Source of the DNA: Sphagnum magellanicum
Lineage: Eukaryota; Streptophyta; Sphagnopsida; Sphagnales; Sphagnaceae
Direction of reading: 5' to 3'
Assembly (NCBI GenBank): GCA_021904315.1
Contig: CM038910.1
Coordinates: 21,958,256-22,022,255, forward strand
DNA length: 64,000 nucleotides
The first letter of the stretch is position 1. The number at the start of each line of letters is the position of its first letter. Positions 47,351 through 59,800 of this stretch are shown here, piece after piece. Below the pieces are notes generated by a model that saw only the letters and a list, made by a program, of their open reading frames with translations, searched no databases and had not been told where the DNA came from. A program made the position numbers and the translations under genes.

Positions 47351-48432
47351 TTTGGTATCAAAACTTGGACTTGTTGCTTGTGCACGAAGATGGAAATGGT
47401 GGTAAGAAAATCCAAAGTTTACAAAATGCAAGGCCAAGGCAAAGATATAAACTAACAAGGTGTTTATTAAGGGCAGAGTTGTGTTATCCCTATTGCATAG
47501 ACTTGACAGAAGTAGTATCAACATTTGACAAGGTGGACATAGGTGTAACAAGATTGTGTAGGATTAAAATTTATGAGGACTGATTCAAATTGAGGTTTAT
47601 GCTAGGAATTTGAAGATAATTTTTAGAGATGTGTTGGTAATGATAAACAGTTATTACATTAAAACATGATGAGAATTATGATTCAAAGAGAAGAGGAAGT
47701 AGTTTCAAGATATGGAAAAATCCATGTTAGAATTATGGAAAATAGTTTTGATGACAAAGAATAGGGATATTACAATATGATTTCTTTTTCATATTTTTTG
47801 TTTCCACATAATATGATGGTTTAATTTTGTTTTCATATCACTACATAAATCATAATTATGCAAATTTGCATTATGTAATACATTTTTGGTTGAATTTGAT
47901 CTTTGATTTTTATAGTTGTTATTAAACTGAATTTATATGTCTAAAGATAACATGTTAAAATATAGATTCTAGAATGAAATAATGTTAGAATATTAGTGTT
48001 TACCATTTGGTGACCATCCCTAATATTGAATTTGGGGTAGAAATTCAAGTTTTTATGGATTGTTTTTGTTTTCGTTGGTTTTTGTGAAAAACACAAAAAG
48101 GTTATTGTGAGAGATTTTGTTGTTTTTCTTTGGTTCACAAATTTAAAATTGGTTAAGAAATTTTTAGGATTTAAATTTTATAAAAAAAATTGTTGTAAGA
48201 ATTTAAATTTGTGGCAAAAAAATTTCCAAAAAAGAGTGGTAAAATGGCAACAAACGTGAAACACATGGTGACCCAAAGTTTGTAAAAGCAACTAGATCAA
48301 GTTACAATTCAACAAAATGAAGAAGAAAATGTAATAGAAAAATAACTATTGTTGTTAAATGATGCAACGTAGTTTCACACTCCAAAAATAATATAGTTTA
48401 CCATGTTAAAAATACCTAGGATAGAGGAACAT
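47351..48432. other. leader stub of the preceding Gypsy element, then AT-rich DNA
   Basis: Up to about 47600 the sequence may be internal retrotransposon leader; beyond that nothing can be assigned. Overlapping frames at 47260-47583 (plus) and 47348-47551 (minus) are not supported as genes. Confidence 0.35.
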
Positions 48433-49344
48433 TGTTACAACCGTAACATTGGGTTCGCGACAAAATGGGAAGTGCAAGGGCCCATGAGGTTAAGAGTGTG
48501 TTTAGGTGTGAAAGATATTCTCACAAATGGGGGGGAATGTAAGGGATGAAGCCCAATGACTCTCAAGTGCATTCCCACTTTGGGAGTTACATTCGTGCGA
48601 GAGTTGTAAATGTTCAAAACCTTGGTTGGAAAGGTAAACAAACATCAAATTGGGCCCCCAGGATACCATTAGAAAATTCTTGAAACGTAAATGCTTAAAG
48701 TGTTCTCCCATTGTTCATTTAAACTTGACTTGCATGAGTTATGATCAAAAGAAGGGGCAAAAGTCAAATTGGGAATTTGATTCCCGACCACAAATCCCTT
48801 GAAAGCAAAGGTCAAATGAGGTTTAATTGGAACATGTTATACACTGTTGGAAAGTTATTTTCGAGGGTTACAAAATATTGTCCTCACACTCTCAAAAAAC
48901 TTGATTTAAGATAGATATGAATGTCCAAAGTTTTGGGATAGCAAGAATCTCAATTTTGGGATTCCCACTTGGGAGTCCCAAGGAAAAATGACATTTGGAT
49001 GTAGTCCCCATGAAGAGGCACAACATATACTATAGGGAGGGGAGTGGTGCCTCCTCCCAAAGGTTGTGGGCTGTGTAAAGCTTGTGCTTGAGGTTGTCCC
49101 TATTAAGTCTGCCACACCATTTTCATTCGACTTGCATTAACCGCCTTTTTTTTTTGGTTGTGCATGTTGATCTCATTTTGAACTTTCGCTTATGAGTTCA
49201 TCCTAGTCCCATCCCGAAGCTCTAGCACGCCCTCTTATCCCCGAAGTGCTACAAATTAAAGAACATGCCCAAATTTTCTTCTTCTTTCGTGGTTTCATTT
49301 TAGGACCCACCTTTTAGTCTCTTGAGGAATTTAGGGGTGCATCA
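48433..49344 (+). mobile_element. solo LTR of the unknown family, copy R3
   Basis: It runs from TGTTACAACC to GGGTGCATCA, 912 bp, and aligns with 31842-33372 (minus its nested insertion) over its whole length and with 37744-38620 more loosely. Landmarks are TCCCATCCCGAAGCTCTAGC and GTAGTCCCCATGAAGAGGC. The flanking 5-mers AACAT and AATGG agree poorly, so the target duplication has decayed. Confidence 0.7.
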
Positions 49345-49769
49345 AATGGCTTATAAAGTATAGGATGCCATCTACAACAATTATGGAACGTCAAAAAAAT
49401 TCATTAGTAGAGCAATGAGGTGATTTAGTATTTGAATGAGGTTGTCAATGAAGGCAATACCTCCAAAGGTTGAATTAAAAGGATGGGGAGACAATGTAAA
49501 CAAGGTTACCCTTGTAGATTTACAACAAAAGGTAGAGGCTAGAACATATATGAGTTTGTCATCCCAAAGACATGGTAATTTGTACAAATTTAAAGAGATA
49601 CTACATATCCATGAAGAAGCATAAAAAAGGTTGGAAATAAGATCCATGAATAGAGGTTTTGCTTGGTAATATAATTCACTTCAATGTTCTCAAGAATGCG
49701 ATGAAAACTTGAACAATGATGAAGTTGAATAAACAATAGCACAATATGTTGAAACTAAATTTTAGATAG

Positions 49770-50421
49770 GGGTAAAATCATAGTCAAAGGAACCACCTAA
49801 GTGAATGGACACTGCTTAAAATTACATTTTTGCATGTTTAAAATATCACAAAGGAAGCACAATAGTTTGGATTGTCATAAATGTTTTTGAAACATTTTTC
49901 ATTAATTGTAAAGTTTACATGCTCAAAATTTGACACATATCAAAAATGTTTTTGCATGTTCAAAGCACTCAAACCTCAAGAATGGATAATCCTTGTTCTT
50001 TTCAAACATCTTTATTCAAGTTACCAAATGTGCACCATTCCTTTTGAAAATTGGGGAGGATTTTAACATTGAAGATTAAAGGGGCACAAGAACTTGAACT
50101 AATGAAATTTTTTTTATAACCCATTTGAACACATTTGGTTCAAAAGTGTTTTTGACCTTGAACATTATGGATTTTGAAAATGTGGCTTTAACAAAAGTTG
50201 TTCATATATATGTGATAGAGGGCATGAATGCATATTATACATGATATAAAGTTATTTTTGTAATCGAAATGTATTTATATCTAAAATGCAATCTTAAATG
50301 GGGTATCTGAAATTTAAAAATTAAATTATAAACCAACGTAAAAATAACACATGTCATGTGCAATCTTCGAAAAAAGACTTTTACCTTGGCGTCCTTAGCT
50401 CCTTTGATCATGATTTCACCC
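49770..50421 (+). mobile_element. 652-bp TIR element, GGGTAAAATC family, possibly Mutator-like
   Basis: The left end GGGTAAAATCATAGTCAAAGG and the complement of the right end GGGTGAAATCATGATCAAAGG agree at 18 of 21 positions. The body is the reverse complement of 38885-39437, and the ends recur at 33890 and 34718. The interior has no coding frame of note. Plant Mutator-like elements often have long AT-rich ends starting with G, but no clean 9-bp target duplication is visible here, so the superfamily is tentative. Confidence 0.65.
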
Positions 50422-51134
50422 ACAGAAGATTTGGAGGAACACGCTTTTGCAACTAAAGTAGTTTACCAATCAAGGCTAGAATGCAGAATTGAATGTAACA
50501 CTCCGCCAATAATAGTAATCCATATAGAAATGAGGACAAAAATTAGTGTTAATGTGTTACAAACCAATGAGTTCAGAGTTAGACAAAGTCAACAAAATGT
50601 ACTTTTACTTAGAGAACAAATATGGAGTAAATTTAATCAAGGTGAAGGTCAAAAACCCAAACTTATGACTAATTGTTATAGTTTCTAGAAATAGAAAGAC
50701 CATGCTTTCACAAACTATCCTTTCATTGAAAAAGATGTACGGGATAAATGATTAGTCATTTCCAAACCAGAATCCAAATTGAATCAAACCTGGAAAAAAA
50801 ACATAATTTAATGATCATGTAATAAAACGTTATGAAATCAATATAACCAAAGGAAAAAACTACAAAAAAATAAATCGCCTTATAGAAAGGTGTGAAGTAC
50901 AAAGGACTCCCTCTAATGTTAGGGTACCTCAAACCCTCAAACAACCCCATTTTGTTCAAAAGAAAATTAAGATGATTACAACTCATCCTACTATGAGTGG
51001 TGCAAAAATTGTAGCCTTCAAAGGTACTGGATTTGTGCCTAGAGTAAGGAACAAAGGAATGTTAAACACATCAACTAAACATTATGGTAGTGTATAATTT
51101 CGTAATGGAGTGGCTAATATAGGTCCATAATTTG
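50422..51134. other. no gene recognised
   Basis: The 110-residue frame at 50356-50688 (plus) starts inside the TIR element and has no domain that I know. GAATGTAACACTCCGCC near 50490 resembles a TGTAACA-type LTR start but has no confirmed partner. Confidence 0.3.
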
Positions 51135-53151
51135 CACTATGAGAAATTATGTCTATTGAGACCACATTACCCTACAATTAAAACCCAAAAAAAACTCATA
51201 TATAACTATTGTGCAATTATCTCTTGGGTATTACAACTATCCTGCAACTACCCCCTTAGAAATATAATGTATCAATAAATAAATTGTCACGTTAGAAAAT
51301 CAGTTAGTTGTATTATAATTGCAAGTGAATTAAAATTGGGTCTTCTATATAGTAATTTATACACATTGTACATGCATATGTAGTCAACTATGTTTGACTT
51401 TTTCAAAAGTTACATTGTAGTTACATGGGGTAACTACTTTAAAATTGTTGTAAATGTGGCACTAAAGCAACAACTATGTTGCAATTAGTATACAATGTGC
51501 ATACATGTGATTATACCACATGTTCACATTTCCACCACCCATTATGGGATACATTTGCAATTAGTTTTTGACTACGAATCCCATTGATACAATTAGTACA
51601 CCCAATAGTGTGCCACTACTAAAATACTATTATTCAAATATGTTATGTTTATAATACAAATGCTTATAATTTAATAAGGATAAACATTCATATGTAATGT
51701 TTATAAAAAATTATTGTTTCAATAATTTGACTATTAATATGAATAAATAAGTGTAATTCATATACTTCATTTTACATTAATTTTAAAAACTACTTATTAA
51801 ATATTAATCAGATAAATATTTATCCAAATTAGGGATACTTCATAATGATCTAGAGCGATTATTTAATATAACTATTCATTCATCAATAATTACCAAATCA
51901 TTAAATATTTAAATTCATTAACTAATTAATTATTTGGATACATATAATTAATTTAGATATGAAACTAAAAGCAATATGTATATTATATTAAAAATTCAAC
52001 TCGATGTACATATGGATATGCCTATTTATACCTTCATGTTTTCTACCCAAATTCATATTTAATAATGAATTATTTTCCAATAATATATTACATATTAATT
52101 TATTAATTAATATTTAATTTATTTAATTATTATGAATTTAAATAAATTTCATTCATATAATTATTTCAGTAATTAATTAATTAATTAATAAGATTGATTA
52201 ATTCAAATAAATTATTTCAAATAACTAGATATTAGATAATTAATTCACATATTTCATTATCATATAATCACTAATTTAATTGTATAACTTACATAATGAA
52301 AAATAGACACAAAGCATGTGGGAATTTTTTTCTATAATTACAATTTAATTCGCAACTAAGGAATAACTAAAAAATTTAACCCATACACTTTGTTTTTGAA
52401 TCCCATGTTATAAATTATATAAAGAAGGCTTATTTTTTTACATTTTCACATTAAAATACATGTGCCATTTTGGGATGAACTCAACAAAACTTAAGTTTAA
52501 AAATAAAACATAAAATTAGAAAATAAAATTTCATGGTTATTTTTTAATTCACTTAGTCTTGTGTTTTCATGCCTATTTACCTACCTAGGTAAGTAAGTAG
52601 GTCCCACTTTTCTACCTACCTATGTAGGTAAGTAGGTAGGTCTTAAGTAAATACATAGGAATGTAGGTCTTAAGACCTACCAACCTACTTACATATAGTT
52701 ATGTACAACCCACCTAGCTACTAAAATAAAAATATTTATATATGTGTATTTTTCCAAAATATAATTAATATGCCACCTAGCAATTTTTTATTGTGCCACA
52801 TGTCACAATTTCAAACCATCATTAATAATCATAATGGGCGATGGAAATCAATATTTTGAAATAATAATAATTTTTATATTCAAAAAATCTTCATAGTGCC
52901 ATGTGTTAGATTTTAATAATGGATGACAATTAATGATTTTAGCATGAAATCATGGGTGCAGTTATAATGTAATTGCCTAATAATTGAAAATGAATTGTTT
53001 TCACATAGTTGTAATTGAGTTATAATGAGTTGCACTATATATATGGTGAATTGCAACTCAGCAATTCATGTAATTTGTCTATTAACACTCATAGCATATA
53101 AATAAAATGAGTTACAAGGCTAGTTGCAAAACACCCCTTTTTTTCATAGTG
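51135..53151. mobile_element. third non-autonomous CACTA element, 2.0 kb
   Basis: The left end CACTATGAGAAATTATG and the complement of the right end CACTATGAAAAAAAGGGG share CACTATGA and following A-rich bases. TTG flanks both sides (51132-51134 and 53152-53154), the expected 3-bp target duplication. TTGCAACT or AGTTGCAA words are repeated within the terminal 150 bases at each end. The interior is AT-rich and non-coding, with an ACCTACC/GGTAGGT tract at 52570-52700. No transposase. Confidence 0.78.
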
Positions 53152-53391
53152 TTGTTACAATAATTAATAATAGGACACATGGTCTAACCATAGCAATTAC
53201 ATACCAAAACAAATTTATGCATGTTAATGAAGTAGGATATCCAAAAATGTAAAAAACCAAGAAATTTTTGTAGTACCAATTGAAAATTTCCGTTACACAA
53301 TTTGGTATATACTAAACCTATTATGACCACATAAACAAATTATTCACATGGTTTTTGAACTATACCTACTAGTTTTGGATTAAGGAGATTT

Positions 53392-53545
53392 CACTACTAC
53401 AAAATGTGGGTGCAATTCAGTAGTCCCCATTCACTAGACCAATGAATTCATTGCTTCTTCACTAGTCCTCGTTCACTACAACTAATGAATTCACTCAAAA
53501 TCCAGTGAAATCATTTGGCATACATGGACACCTTTTGTTGTAGTG
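53392..53545 (+). mobile_element. CACTA-derived MITE, 154 bp
   Basis: It begins CACTACTACAAAA and ends TTTTGTTGTAGTG, near-perfect inverted termini. The 3-bp target duplication TTT lies at 53389-53391 and 53546-53548. Internal GTTCACTAC, TTCACTCAAAATCC and AGTGAAAT words match the right sub-terminal region of the 2.5-kb element at 26801-29303, so it is probably an internally deleted relative. A degenerate second copy lies at 25001-25110. Confidence 0.82.
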
Positions 53546-53549
53546 TTTG

Positions 53550-54310
53550 TAGTACCTAAATCTAATGTAGGTAATTATACATTTAATTACATGAATACCA
53601 TCACATTATATGGGTGTAAGCAAGATAAAATGAACAACTTGATTACCTTGTCAAAATTGGAACAAGTAGATTTTAAATAACAACAAAACCCATTATAGAA
53701 TTGTGGAACATTGAATGTTTTCATTTTAATGATTAAATATAATGTATGGTTACACTAATATGCATTGATTTTCATATTTCAAATTGTAAAAGTAGGTTTT
53801 AAGTAGGTTTTTCAAAATACAAGTAGCTTTTGACGTCTACTTTTCACTATGGGTTTTTGGTTTCAAGAAGGTGAAAGTAGTTTCTTACAAAAAGGAAATA
53901 GAATTTTTTTTGATGAATTACTAAAACATATGTTGATCTTCACTTCCTAACTTATGACATATCAATTTCATTAATTTTTCTAACAAAAAAGTAGGTTTGA
54001 ACACATATTTTTTAGTTAGTTTCAAATGTGTTTTTTATCTTTTTTAAAAATTCATTTTTTTTAATTAAATTTTTATAAACTTAATAGAGCAAACTAATGC
54101 TACTTGACACATACTTTCACCTAATTTGATGCTACTTTATGGTAGTTATATGAGCAACATAAGGTTAAAGTGGAGACATCTACTTTTTCTGTATATTTTA
54201 TCTTGCTTTGACCCATATAGTTACTACGAAATCAATACCACCAAATTCAAAAAGGCAACCCTTTAGAATCCATAGTCTAGGTACTACATCTGTGTAACAT
54301 GTAATACCTT
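53550..54310. other. AT-rich DNA upstream of the Gypsy fragment
   Basis: No LTR border could be set. It may hold the leader or LTR of the retrotransposon fragment that follows. Confidence 0.3.
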
Positions 54311-57190
54311 ATTCTAGGCTTAACATGAAACCTCTTAACTATTTTGAATACAAGAAAAATTATGATTCAAATGTTCATGTGCGAGTATTCAAAGTTGCTA
54401 CCAAAATTAATGATGAAATGGTAGATGAAAAAATGGCCAATTTGTTCAACTTTACATTGAGAAATAATGCATTAGACTGGTGCAACAACTATATGTGAAA
54501 TCATCCAAACCTTAGATTCGTAGAACTAGAAGAAGTTTTTTGTAGAAGATATTGAACCATCCAAAATGATGAATAGGTATATTTTGTAATTAAAGAATTT
54601 GAAGTAGGAATCAACAAAACAAACAAAGGTGTACAATGTACTATGAAAGACTATGAAAATTGGCCAATAGTTTGCAAATTCTTACTGTTGACAATTTTCT
54701 AATAATTGTGTTCCAATTGAGACTACAATCTTATCTACACATTGCTACAATAGGAATGAAACAAGAAATTTTGCAATAGCACAAGGAATCCATGTTGATG
54801 TGTGAAGAAGACATTTTTGTACTAGATCACAAAGTTCATTATCTATACCACAAACTTTAAAAACAAATATTGTAGCTATGGGAAACCAGATAGTTACAAA
54901 TCCCAACATGTATTGTACAAATTGTCATCATACAAACCATAATGTGAAAAGGTGCAAAAGCAAAAAGGAGGAACCTATTATAGTTACTACTAAAGCCATT
55001 ACATAGGTTAGTAAACCTCTAAGACCATTCAACTATCCTTGTAATATTTGTGGGATAGTGGGACACAAATTTATGAACTATCTAAGATTTGGCAAAATGC
55101 AAAAATGTTTAAGGACAAAAAAGGTAAATTTGCAAAACCCAAGCTTATAATGAAGGTAAAAGTTACTAGTGCCTCAATTAACATGGTTGATGTTCATGTG
55201 ACTACTCGAAATAAAGCAAATGAAGAATAGGTGTTCAAAGATTGAAAACCAAGAAATAACAGAATTATCGTTCATTAAAAAGTAGAGGAGAAGTTCAAAA
55301 AATCTATGGTGGAAACCATAATAGATGCAACCAACTAGTCCACCACTTGACATACCTACCACTACAACAAGATAATGGACTACTAGTTGGACTAGGATGC
55401 CAAGTTAAGTAGAACCTACAGAACCAACCAAACCATTAGAAGTTCCTTCTACCTTTCCAAGCAAACTCATTTCTATTGAAGAGATTTTTCAAGATATAAA
55501 TTTATAAATGCTGGAAACCAATTATATGTTGAACCTCATGTAGTTATTCAAAATAACACTAGACTTGAAAAAATGTTTGTGGCAAAAACTAAACAAATAA
55601 ACCATAGATTTACACTAAGCTTATGATTGACAAAATAACCCCGTCTATAGTTCCTAACATTAGCACAACAGTAGTTGCTATAAATAATCATATGGCTATT
55701 ATTCAAGTATAAATAGGAATAAACATTATTGATGATGTACTTTTGGGTTGAGGGTCAAGGGCAAATATCATCACAAAGTGATTAACAGCTAGGTTAAGAC
55801 TACCTAAACCTAAGCCTACACCTTACAATTTGCACATGGCAAATCAAACAACAACAAAACTAGTAGGATTGATCAAAGATTTGAAAATGTATATGCATGG
55901 TATCCCATACATGTAGCCACCTTTATAGTCCTACATAACAATGTTGTAAAGTTGAGTTATTCTATGTTGTTCGGTAAACCATGGCTCATGGATGCCAAAG
56001 TAGCACATGACTAGGGGAATAACATGATTACAATACAAAGAAATGGTAAATTGTCATAATATAGCAATGATTAAACATTTGGGTACTAACCTGCAAAGAC
56101 TAGATGTCTTATCGTGCTTTGAATATCATAGTGGCATCATAGATGAAGAAGAAGATTTGATGTTTGTAAGTGAACCTGAGTTGTTTTCTATTGGAACAAT
56201 TAATTTAACTTTAAATATTGTGAGTGCAGTTGTAACAACATAATGCAAGTTGGGAGAATAATAGATATCGCAGATCCTATTATAGAGCTTATTCTAATTC
56301 ATGGAGGTAGTGCAGAAACAATTGTTGATAAAGAACCTAGGGCAAGTTTAAAAAACAAGGTGTACCTTGAGATTTACTATCATCACAAACCACGTCAAGT
56401 ATAGATTGATGAGACCCCGACAAAGGTTTAAATACATGCATTGGAAATTGTAGGATGGACCTTAACCAAAGACCAACAATTGCTAAATATCAAACTTGGG
56501 AATAGAGGATAATCCATAAACAATCAAGGTGAATGCCCAACTCATTGAGAAGAACATGAATTCCTTTAAAAAATAATTATTGAAGTACAAGGACATGTTT
56601 GGTTGGACTTATAAAGACCTAAAAGGCATGTCTCCAGAATCGGCACAACACTATATTAAACTGGACACATCAATTCCATTAGCACATTAGGCTAGGTACA
56701 AAATGAATCCAAACTATGATGAATTGTTAAACAAGACATAGACAAACTATTAGATATCGGATTCATACAATTTATACAACTTGTAGACGAAGTTCTCTAG
56801 TTATCACCAATAGTTGTGGTTCCCAAGAAAAATGAAAAATTCAAAATCTATGCAAACTTCAAAGAATTAAATGTAGCCACAAAGAAAGATCCATAGCCAT
56901 TGCCTTTTACAAATGAGGTTTTGAGCATAGTGGCAAGGCATAATGTTTTTTCCTTCCTATCTATGGATATTTTAAATATCATCAAATATCTATAACACTA
57001 TAAGATAAATACAAGATAGGCTTTGTAACAAATTAAGAAGCTTTTACTTGAGTAATAATGCCTTTTGGAGTGAAAAATGGACCTCCTACTTACCAAAGGG
57101 TAGTAAGTTAAGCCTTCAAATATTATCTAAACAAATGCATGAAGATTTTTCTAAATGATTTCACTATTTATAGCAACATGGATACTCATT
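54310..57190 (+). mobile_element. Ty3/Gypsy fragment: gag, zinc knuckle, protease, RT; broken
   Basis: Read on the plus strand: a gag-like region from about 54320, a CCHC zinc knuckle near 54915 (CTNCHHTNHNVKRC) and a second knuckle-like motif near 55040, a protease-like active-site region near 55740, and RT from about 56650 to 57190 with MPFGVKNGPPTYQR (57059-57100) and a catalytic-loop-like segment near 57150. The RT wording is like the Athila/Tat side of plant Gypsy elements common in conifers. The element carries many breaks, is an old fossil, and stops abruptly at 57190, where another sequence begins. Confidence 0.75.
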
Positions 57191-58640
57191 TGTGTTAACC
57201 CAATTTTTCAATTATGTATATTGTAACCGGTTGTTACCAATTGGTAACTTGTGAGGTAATATCATTTTGTGAATTAGATTTTAGTTATTACTCAACAACA
57301 GGTAACTAGTCAATTAAAATAACCGATAACACGTTCTTAAGTTAACCGGTCTATTATGTTAACCAATAACCGGTCTATTAACTTAATCGGTTATTGATGG
57401 AGCAAGTTAGTTTTAAACTTGTGGCCAGTAGTTAATGTAGTTTAATTTTTTGTTTGTTGATGATTGTACTAGCTAGTGATTGTTTAACTTAAAACAACAC
57501 TATGTTTGGTATAAATAGGAGGATTTGAACTTTTGGAACAAGTTAACTTTGAACTTGAAGTTTTATTGACAAGTCAATGTTAAGGCTTTGAAGACCCAAA
57601 CACTTGAATTATTTAGGGGAAGGATGCAAAAACCAAAAGGGTAAGGCAATGGGTTCTTCAAATGGAAACATAATTTGAAATGCAAACCATCAACATGAAT
57701 GTTGATTGGTTATGAATGGCACAACCTCTTTTGAAGGATCATGCCAACTTGGAATGGTGGACAACATAAAAGGATGTTGAACCAAGTCTTATGAAAACAA
57801 TGTTTTGGAATGAATTCAAGGTTAATTGAATGAGAGATTCACTCCCCATAACCAAATCTTCCAAGATGAACAAAAAATGTGAAGTTTTCACCAAGGGGAT
57901 GGGACAAGAATGCTAAGAAGGTATGTTCAAACCTTCACCACTCTTATCAACTTCATCCCAATGAAGGAGGAATATGCCCAAAAAGTGTGTTTCTTCCATG
58001 GGTTGCAACCTTGGGTTCAAACAACCATAGATTACAAAGAAGTGAGTTTTTTGAGCTCCCTTGGTCAGCAAGACTTCGAGCAAAACAAAGTCATTTCTTT
58101 TTTCAACTTTGTTCGAATTATCTTCCTAAGCACACCTAAGATACAATATGCCTCCTTGTGGGTTGTTAGTTCCATTTTGATCTTCTTTTGTTCTATGGGT
58201 TTTTTCTTCTTCTTCTTCTTGGGACAACCATTTTCGACCTCTCCCTAACTTGGCTTGCTAAAATAACTTGAATCCTCATTTGAGTTGAAAGACAAAATCT
58301 CCACCTCTTTGGATTAATGTGAGAAGGTCGTGGAGTGTATGGAAGATGATTTTGCATCAAGATGGGGGGAATTAAATGTCCCAAAAATCTAAGGGGAATG
58401 TTAGGAGTAGTTTTCAAGCTATGGGGTGGTTTGAGAAAAGGGTAGAAAATGAAATGAGAGAAGAACCCACAAAAAAATGAGAAACATCAACAAAGTGAAA
58501 TGTTTCAACTATAACAAAATGGGACATTTTGTTAAGGATTACCTTAAGGTAAAACAAGACTTTGAGTAGGGTGGTTTTGTCATGAAAACAAATGTGGCCA
58601 AGTTAGGGCTAACTTGATCTTATTTAGATTTAAAGTGGAA
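57191..58640 (+). mobile_element. second Gypsy fragment: LTR-like head plus gag; broken
   Basis: TG at 57191 begins a segment dense in AACCGGT motifs, followed by a TATA-like GTATAAATAGG near 57510, as in an LTR promoter. From about 57600 gag-like sequence follows; its MKEEYAQKV and GLQPWVQ wording resembles the gag region of the 13-kb element. A degenerate zinc-knuckle-like CFNYNKMGHFVKDY occurs near 58500. No primer-binding site or second LTR is evident. It abuts the RT of the preceding element and probably inserted into it. Confidence 0.55.
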
Positions 58641-59800
58641 ACTGGTAGAAGTGAAATTAAAACTCTTGCAAAATATTTCACATTATTATAACAATAAATT
58701 TGCATTTCACATGCCTATGTTCATTATTTCTATCTTAAGTCTCAACAAACTTAACATTATAATTCATTCAAACATTAGATTCATGGTTATTGCATATAAC
58801 TAGAATTTGCACTTCAAAATACATTGTAAAAAAACTCCAGAAACAAGATTACAATTCATTTCATCATAATTTAACACTATAGAAAATTCACACAAAAGAT
58901 GAACATAAAATTTAGTATAGAAGTCTATGCTTCTTTTTATTACTGAAAACATCAACCCAAATTATAGCATAATCCCATATTTTGTTGAAAAAAATATCAA
59001 AACAACACTTAAAATTTGTGTTATATCAAAACAAAATCTGTGGTTTTCTATCACAAGTACCTCCAACTTTTCTTATTCTCTCCAAAAAAACAAAAAAAAA
59101 ACTCCATGTCTCCTCTTCTTTTCCTCCTTTTGTTCTCTAGAACTCCCCCCTTTAGAATTATCCCAAGTCACATCATAACGATCCAAACCAACAAGAATTC
59201 AAAATTTAAACCAACAAAGTTCCTTGATTAGTCCGTATCCTAACTACCTTGTTCATCCCAAATCACATACTTAGCTTACCCCCTTGACATTACCCCTTTT
59301 ATACTTTGGTTTCTATCCCCGAAATCCTTGTAAAATGACAAAAATGAAATGATAGTATTTTATCCTTTTAAACATTTGTATTCCCTACCATAGTGTTATA
59401 ATCCCAATCTACATGGAAACCAATGGTTCTATATCTACGTTTTGCTCTACAATTCTAATCTCGTCCCCCACTAATTCACTTTTTGGTTTTATGTCTAGAT
59501 GCTATATCTTGGATATCTTTTTTTTTAGTGCTAGAAGAGCCTCCACCTTTTCCTATTCCTGAATTCCTTCTGGTTCTTTTTTTTTGTAACCCCCTCCTCT
59601 AAGGTCCTATGGTATTTTTGGTTGTATCTCCTCCTCCTAAGCTGCTCCACTTTTGAGGTCATGTGATTTTTTAGTCTATACTTCCTCCTCTTAAGTTGTC
59701 CTATTAGGCCCTACTTCTATCTTTTCATCCTAGCCAGATCCCTCTACACTTGTTTATGTTAAACTAGATTTTTTTTCTAGCTCTTTTCACCATTCCTTAG
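58640..59800. other. AT-rich DNA, nothing firmly recognised
   Basis: This lies between a plus-strand and a minus-strand Gypsy fossil and may contain the 3' LTR of the minus-strand element. No LTR border or polypurine tract could be confirmed. Confidence 0.3.

Noticed and set aside
55363-55376. CACTACAACAAGA as a possible CACTA terminus
   Set aside because: It lies in the gag-to-protease region of the Gypsy fragment, where a Thr-rich linker naturally gives such codons. No partner end was found.
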